Part shown: piece by piece, positions 24,471 to 28,202 of the stretch
Numbering within the stretch: the first letter of the stretch is position 1
Layout: the number at the start of each line of letters is the position of its first letter
From: Bermanella sp047628755
Lineage (GTDB): Bacteria; Pseudomonadota; Gammaproteobacteria; Pseudomonadales; Oceanobacteraceae
Assembly: GCA_047628755.1 (NCBI GenBank)
Contig: JBLHVV010000032.1
Coordinates: 1-28,202, forward strand
DNA: 28,202 nt
Direction of reading: 5' to 3'
Notes under the pieces: generated by a model
What the model saw: only the letters and a program-made list of their open reading frames with translations
What the model was told of the DNA's origin: nothing
The model's database searches: none
Program-made: the position numbers and the translations under genes

Positions 24471-25310
24471 ATGACAGCAAATCAAGATAGCGAAAATATA
24501 GGTATATTGCCGTTGATCCTAGAGCCCTCTGAGCTTCAAATGTATTTGGGTCGAAGTAACTTGCTAATACTTGATTTAGGGAAGACTTATGATCAGGCCC
24601 ATATTCCTGGGGCCATCCGGGTGGCGCCTGTCGACATCCAGTTAGGCATCAAGCCTGGAACAGGCAAGTTGCCAACAAAAGATCAGCTATCCATTTTATT
24701 TAGTCGTCTAGGGCTAACCGCGGATACCCATGTTGTAGTTTACGACGATGAGGGAGGCCCTTGGGCAGGGCGAATGATTTGGGTTTTAGACAGCATTGGG
24801 CACTCTCGCTATAGCTTTTTAAATGGCGGTATACACAGTTGGCTAGCAGAAAAGCGACCTGTGGAATTAGCAATTAATGAACCTATCGCTAATGATTATT
24901 CAGTGAATAAAATAAATACGGCAGTGAGCATTACTCAAGACGAGTTACTAACGGCCATAAACGAGGACAGTGTTCAAATTTGGGATGCTCGTTCTTACCA
25001 AGAATACACCGGTGAAAAAGTGAGTAGTGCTAGGGGAGGACATTTACCCGGTGCTCAAAGCTATGAATTTACTCGCGCCTTAGATATGAATAATGCCATG
25101 CGATTAAGAGCTTTAGATGAGATTAAAGCTGAATTGAATGCGTTAGCCATTAACGGCGAAAAAGATGTGGTGAGCCATTGTCAAACCCATCGACGCTCAG
25201 GAATTTCTTATGTGGTATGTAAAGCTCTAGGTTGGCATATGAAGGCATATGACGGTAGCTGGAGTGAATGGGGTAATGACCCTTCAACTCCCATTGAAAC
25301 AGGACCTTAG
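24471..25310 (+). CDS. rhdA: Two-domain rhodanese sulfurtransferase
   Basis: Transfers sulfane sulfur through a cysteine persulfide. It has 279 residues in two rhodanese domains. The C-terminal domain carries the active loop HCQTHRRSG with Cys237; this CQTHxR loop is the RhdA type of Azotobacter and Pseudomonas, distinct from the CGSGVT type of SseA. In the N-terminal domain the cysteine position is acidic (VYDDEGGPWAGR near 90-101), so that half is structural. AAAGG lies 8 bases before the ATG. psd follows on the same strand after 106 bases with a weak hairpin between. Physiological acceptor is unknown. Confidence 0.87.
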   Translation: MTANQDSENIGILPLILEPSELQMYLGRSNLLILDLGKTYDQAHIPGAIRVAPVDIQLGIKPGTGKLPTKDQLSILFSRLGLTADTHVVVYDDEGGPWAGRMIWVLDSIGHSRYSFLNGGIHSWLAEKRPVELAINEPIANDYSVNKINTAVSITQDELLTAINEDSVQIWDARSYQEYTGEKVSSARGGHLPGAQSYEFTRALDMNNAMRLRALDEIKAELNALAINGEKDVVSHCQTHRRSGISYVVCKALGWHMKAYDGSWSEWGNDPSTPIETGP

Positions 25311-25366
25311 TTACAAGTTTGCTGATAACTAAAACCGTAAGCGAAAAGAAATTAGTAAAAAATAAC

Positions 25367-25385
25367 GCCTGCTAAATCAGGCTTT
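25367..25385 (+). terminator. Weak terminator-like hairpin between rhodanese gene and psd
   Basis: GCCTG (25367-25371) pairs with CAGGC (25378-25382) around CTAAAT, followed by only three T bases. Partial termination or attenuation before psd is possible. Confidence 0.4.
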
Positions 25386-25416
25386 GAAAGTATTTATAAA
25401 ATGGAAAAAATAAAAC

Positions 25417-26253
25417 GTGAAAGATAATTTATTTGTATTGAGTCAGTTCATCATCCCACAGCATTTGTTGTCCCGTGTGGTTGGATGGTTTGCTAGCAGC
25501 AAAATTGAGTTTATTAAAAACTTATTCATTAAGAATTTTGCTAAAAAGTTTGATGTGAATATGAGCGAAGCAAAAATTGAAGACCTTGATACATTTTCTA
25601 GCTTTAACGATTTTTTCACTCGTGAATTAAAAGACGGCGCACGCCCTATTGCCGGCGCTAAACTAGTTAGCCCTGCCGATGGGGCAGTGAGCCAGTTAGG
25701 TAAAATTGAATTAGGCCGCGTATTTCAAGCAAAAGGTCGCGACTTTAGTGTTACTGAATTATTAGGTGGCGATAGCGATCGCGCAGAGCCTTACTTAAAC
25801 GGCGATTTCACGACTATTTATTTGTCGCCCAAAGATTATCATCGTGTGCATATGCCGTGTGCAGGGACCTTGGTTGAAACGGTTTATGTGCCTGGAGATT
25901 TGTTCAGCGTAAATCCTACCACAGCTCAAGGTGTCGATGGCTTGTTTGCACGCAATGAACGCCTTGTATGTATGTTTGATACCGAACATGGTCCAATGGC
26001 CATGGTTTTAGTCGGAGCTATGATTGTTGCGGGTATCGAAACAGTTTGGTCTGGTCAGGTATGTCCGTTGCCTAAAGAAGCGCAAGTGCAAAAATTTGAT
26101 GGGCAGAAGATCAAACTAGAAAAAGGCGAAGAAATGGGTCGCTTTAAGTTGGGCTCTACAGTCGTGCTGTGTTTCCCAAAAGATGCGATTAACTTTAAGC
26201 AAGAAATCCAAGCTACATCGCCATTGATGATGGGCCAAGCATTGGCTGATTAA
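25417..26253 (+). CDS. psd: Phosphatidylserine decarboxylase proenzyme
   Basis: Makes phosphatidylethanolamine from phosphatidylserine at the inner membrane. The proenzyme self-cleaves at LGST (245-248); Ser247 becomes the pyruvoyl group. The other catalytic residues are Asp88 in SPADGA and His145 in YHRVHMP. The length of 278 residues is that of the bacterial type I enzyme. Two hydrophobic stretches near the front should hold it at the membrane. Start is GTG 25417; AATGGAAAA precedes it with long spacing, so translation initiation may be weak. The gene is convergent with rsgA and shares its terminator; in E. coli the two run in the same direction. Confidence 0.96.
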   Translation: MKDNLFVLSQFIIPQHLLSRVVGWFASSKIEFIKNLFIKNFAKKFDVNMSEAKIEDLDTFSSFNDFFTRELKDGARPIAGAKLVSPADGAVSQLGKIELGRVFQAKGRDFSVTELLGGDSDRAEPYLNGDFTTIYLSPKDYHRVHMPCAGTLVETVYVPGDLFSVNPTTAQGVDGLFARNERLVCMFDTEHGPMAMVLVGAMIVAGIETVWSGQVCPLPKEAQVQKFDGQKIKLEKGEEMGRFKLGSTVVLCFPKDAINFKQEIQATSPLMMGQALAD

Positions 26254-26277
26254 TCACAAGTTTTAACGTCTATTTAC

Positions 26278-26320
26278 AAAAAAAGCGCCGACCTAGAAAT
26301 ATTAGGTGGGCGCTTTTTTT
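26278..26320. terminator. Strong bidirectional terminator between psd and rsgA
   Basis: AAAAAAAGCGCC (26278-26289) pairs with GGCGCTTTTTTT (26309-26320); an inner stem ACCTA/TAGGT (26291-26295 with 26303-26307) continues after one mismatch. A and T runs flank it, so it serves psd on the plus strand and rsgA on the minus strand. Confidence 0.93.
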
Positions 26321-26350
26321 AAATATAAGATTATTATATCCCACTCAATT

Positions 26351-27388
26351 TCACTTCACTTTATCTAGGCCACGCACATGTACTTCGTCTAAGCTGGCAA
26401 CAATTTGCTGGAAACTAGCAAAGCGGCCTTCGCTAATCTCTCCACTTTGAAGTGCTTCTTTCATGGCACATTTAGGTTCAGCTTGGTGCTTGCAGTCACG
26501 GAATTTGCACATGCCTACAAATGGCTGAAATTCTTTAAAGCCTTCTAATATCTCATGCTCTTCCATATGCCATAAGCCATATTCACGAATGCCAGGGCTG
26601 TCGATTAAGTCGCCGCCACTGGGAAAGTGAAATAACGTGGCAGTGGTAGTGGTATGTTTACCCGTTTTGCTTTGAGCACGTAAACCACCTACACGAATGT
26701 CTTCGTCTGGCAATAAGGTAGAAACTATATGGGATTTACCCACGCCGCTTTGGCCTACAAATACACTAATGCGGTCTTTTAACAGAACCTTTAACTGCTC
26801 TAGCCCCCCGTCAGTGATGGCACTGGTTTGTACAAACCGATAACCAATAGCTTCGTAGTCTTTAATTAGGACTTCAAAATGCTCGCGATTGTCATTGCTT
26901 ACTAAGTCAATTTTATTTAGGCAAAGCACTGGTTCAATGCCACTTACCTCGGCCGCAACTAAATAGCGGTCAATTAAGTTTCTATGGGCGTGTGGCTCAG
27001 GTGCCACGACAATCACCATATAGTCAATATTGGCAGCAACTGATTTTAATTCGCCGTACATATTAGGGCGTTGCAATTCACATTGACGGTCGTGGCGAGC
27101 CACTACTACGCCTAGCTCAGTGCCTGCCCGCCAAGTGACGTTGTCACCAGTAACCAAGCCACCAAGGTTTGCCCTCATATAACAGCGCATACGAGTGGCG
27201 TCTTCAGCTTCGATTAATACCTGAGTGCCAAAGTGACTGATCACTTGACCATTTTGCTCAGGTGCAAGGTCGCCGCCTTCCAATTCGTGATGAATGGTAT
27301 CTTCTTTTTTATCGGCGCGTTCATTGCGTTCTTGCTGAATTTTGTTAATTCGCCACGCTTGTCGCTTATTAAGCTTTCGTTTTGCCAT
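26351..27388 (-). CDS. rsgA: Ribosome small-subunit biogenesis GTPase
   Basis: Circularly permuted GTPase (YjeQ) that helps late maturation of the 30S subunit. The order of GTP motifs shows the permutation: G4 NKID at 158-161, then G1 GQSGVGKS at 212-219, then G3 DSPG at 263-266. An OB-fold comes first (about 35-110), and a zinc motif last, with Cys294, Cys299, His301 and Cys307. The basic N-terminus (KRKLNKRQAWRINKIQ) is typical for rRNA contact. 345 residues. Divergent from orn, as in E. coli. Confidence 0.96.
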   Translation of the reverse strand: MAKRKLNKRQAWRINKIQQERNERADKKEDTIHHELEGGDLAPEQNGQVISHFGTQVLIEAEDATRMRCYMRANLGGLVTGDNVTWRAGTELGVVVARHDRQCELQRPNMYGELKSVAANIDYMVIVVAPEPHAHRNLIDRYLVAAEVSGIEPVLCLNKIDLVSNDNREHFEVLIKDYEAIGYRFVQTSAITDGGLEQLKVLLKDRISVFVGQSGVGKSHIVSTLLPDEDIRVGGLRAQSKTGKHTTTTATLFHFPSGGDLIDSPGIREYGLWHMEEHEILEGFKEFQPFVGMCKFRDCKHQAEPKCAMKEALQSGEISEGRFASFQQIVASLDEVHVRGLDKVK

Positions 27389-27537
27389 CTAATCTAACAG
27401 GTGTCCTAACATACAAATTGTGTTCAAATTGAGCTTCAATTAAGTATATAGACAAACACCTCTTAATTCAGGCCTTAGGCCAGATAAAAGCCAAATCCTA
27501 TGAAGCGGCGGTAATATAGAGCGTACAAGGTAGAGTT

Positions 27538-28080
27538 ATGGAATCTAAACACAATCTCATTTGGATAGATCTTGAAATGACGGGCCTAGAACCCGCCACA
27601 GACGTGATTATAGAAATTGCTACCATTGTTACTGATGGAGATTTAAACGTTTTGGCAGAAGGCCCTGTGCTGGCTATTCATCAACTAGACAGCATTATCG
27701 ACAATATGGATGACTGGAATACTAAAACCCATGGTAATTCAGGTTTAGTGCAACGTGTTAAAGACAGTAAAGTCGATGAAGCCGAAGCCGTTAGGCAGAC
27801 TATTGAATTTTTACAGCAGTATATTGGTAAAGGCATAAGTCCAATGTGCGGTAACAGCGTGCATCAAGATCGCCGTTTTATGAATAAGTATATGTTAGAG
27901 CTAGAAGACTTTTTCCACTACCGGAATATAGATGTTAGCACGCTGAAAGAATTGGCACGTCGCTGGGCGCCTGAAAAACTGAAAGGGTTAACTAAAAAAG
28001 GGTCACATCAAGCGCTTGACGATATTCGTGAAAGTATTGAAGAAATGCAGTACTACCGCAAGCATGTGATGAGCATTTAG
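27538..28080 (+). CDS. orn: Oligoribonuclease
   Basis: 3'-5' exoribonuclease of the DEDDh family that degrades di- to pentanucleotides; it also removes pGpG, the breakdown product of c-di-GMP, which ties it loosely to the c-di-GMP proteins here. The catalytic residues are Asp11 and Glu13 (WIDLEMTGL), Asp110 (CGNSVHQDRRF), His156 and Asp161 (SHQALDDI), in near-identical spacing to E. coli Orn. The length of 180 residues is standard. AAGG lies 7 bases before the ATG. It is monocistronic, ending at a strong hairpin. Confidence 0.97.
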   Translation: MESKHNLIWIDLEMTGLEPATDVIIEIATIVTDGDLNVLAEGPVLAIHQLDSIIDNMDDWNTKTHGNSGLVQRVKDSKVDEAEAVRQTIEFLQQYIGKGISPMCGNSVHQDRRFMNKYMLELEDFFHYRNIDVSTLKELARRWAPEKLKGLTKKGSHQALDDIRESIEEMQYYRKHVMSI

Positions 28081-28168
28081 CAGCCTGACGTTCTTTCTCT
28101 TCTGCAATTACGTTCTCTGCAACTGATGTTAGAGAGTGGCATGCTGAGTAATGCAGATTGCATAAAAA

Positions 28169-28198
28169 AACCGCTGACGGTCATCAGCGGTTCTTTTT
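28169..28198 (+). terminator. Rho-independent terminator downstream of orn
   Basis: AACCGCTGA (28169-28177) pairs with TCAGCGGTT (28184-28192) around a 6-base loop, followed by CTTTTT. It lies 89 bases after orn; I see no gene in between. The preceding A run could let it work for a minus-strand gene beyond the window too. Confidence 0.88.
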
Positions 28199-28202
28199 AG
28201 CT

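Noticed and set aside
1..28202. Search for prophage, integrase, IS, CRISPR, tRNA or toxin-antitoxin pairs
   Set aside because: No such gene, direct-repeat array or cloverleaf was recognised by eye on either strand.

Overview
The window looks like chromosome from a low-GC (about 40 percent by eye) marine gammaproteobacterium, probably of the Oceanospirillales type. The evidence is the linked set serB, a fimX-like gene, motAB, a rhodanese gene, psd, rsgA and orn (a linkage I recall from Pseudomonas), the EpmA/EpmB type of EF-P modification, and a proton-type MotA/MotB. The genus is inference; no rRNA or other phylogenetic marker is present. I see no tRNA, rRNA, CRISPR array, insertion sequence, integrase or prophage. 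Almost all of the DNA is coding.

Layout. (1) 1-3912: a ferric iron ABC importer operon fbpA-fbpB-fbpC on the minus strand, with a Fur-box-like site over the -10 element and a hairpin between fbpA and fbpB. (2) 3963-7121: a membrane protein whose N-terminal half resembles the SerB-associated AhpA/YtjB (Smp) family and whose C-terminal half is a degenerate class III cyclase domain; a 55-residue unknown ORF; then serB. (3) 7150-11130: a FimX-like REC-PAS-GGDEF-EAL protein in which every enzymatic motif is altered, and upstream of it a PilZ-like protein. (4) 11288-14099: epmB, efp and epmA, i.e. EF-P and the two enzymes that beta-lysylate its Lys34; a 10-bp perfect inverted repeat sits between epmB and efp. 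(5) 14096-16880: a MATE exporter and an O-acetylhomoserine sulfhydrylase (metY) with a palindrome-rich leader. (6) 17015-20741: flagellar stator motA-motB and a divergent HDOD-GAF protein. (7) 20743-24401: an accessory-looking cassette of esterase and Baeyer-Villiger-type monooxygenase, with a divergent AraC-family regulator. (8) 24471-28198: rhodanese, psd, rsgA and orn.

How it fits together. Iron uptake (1) is probably Fur controlled. Parts 2 and 3 concentrate nucleotide-signalling folds that have lost their catalytic residues, which suggests receptors or scaffolds rather than enzymes, near the motility genes of part 6. Part 4 is a self-contained translation-factor modification set. Part 7 could convert a ketone to an ester or lactone and hydrolyse it, under its own regulator; it separates two parts of a neighbourhood that is otherwise conserved.

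The most unusual items are the receptor-only signalling proteins, the inverted repeats before efp and metY, the long hairpin without a U-tract after motB, and the unknown small gene at 5602-5769.
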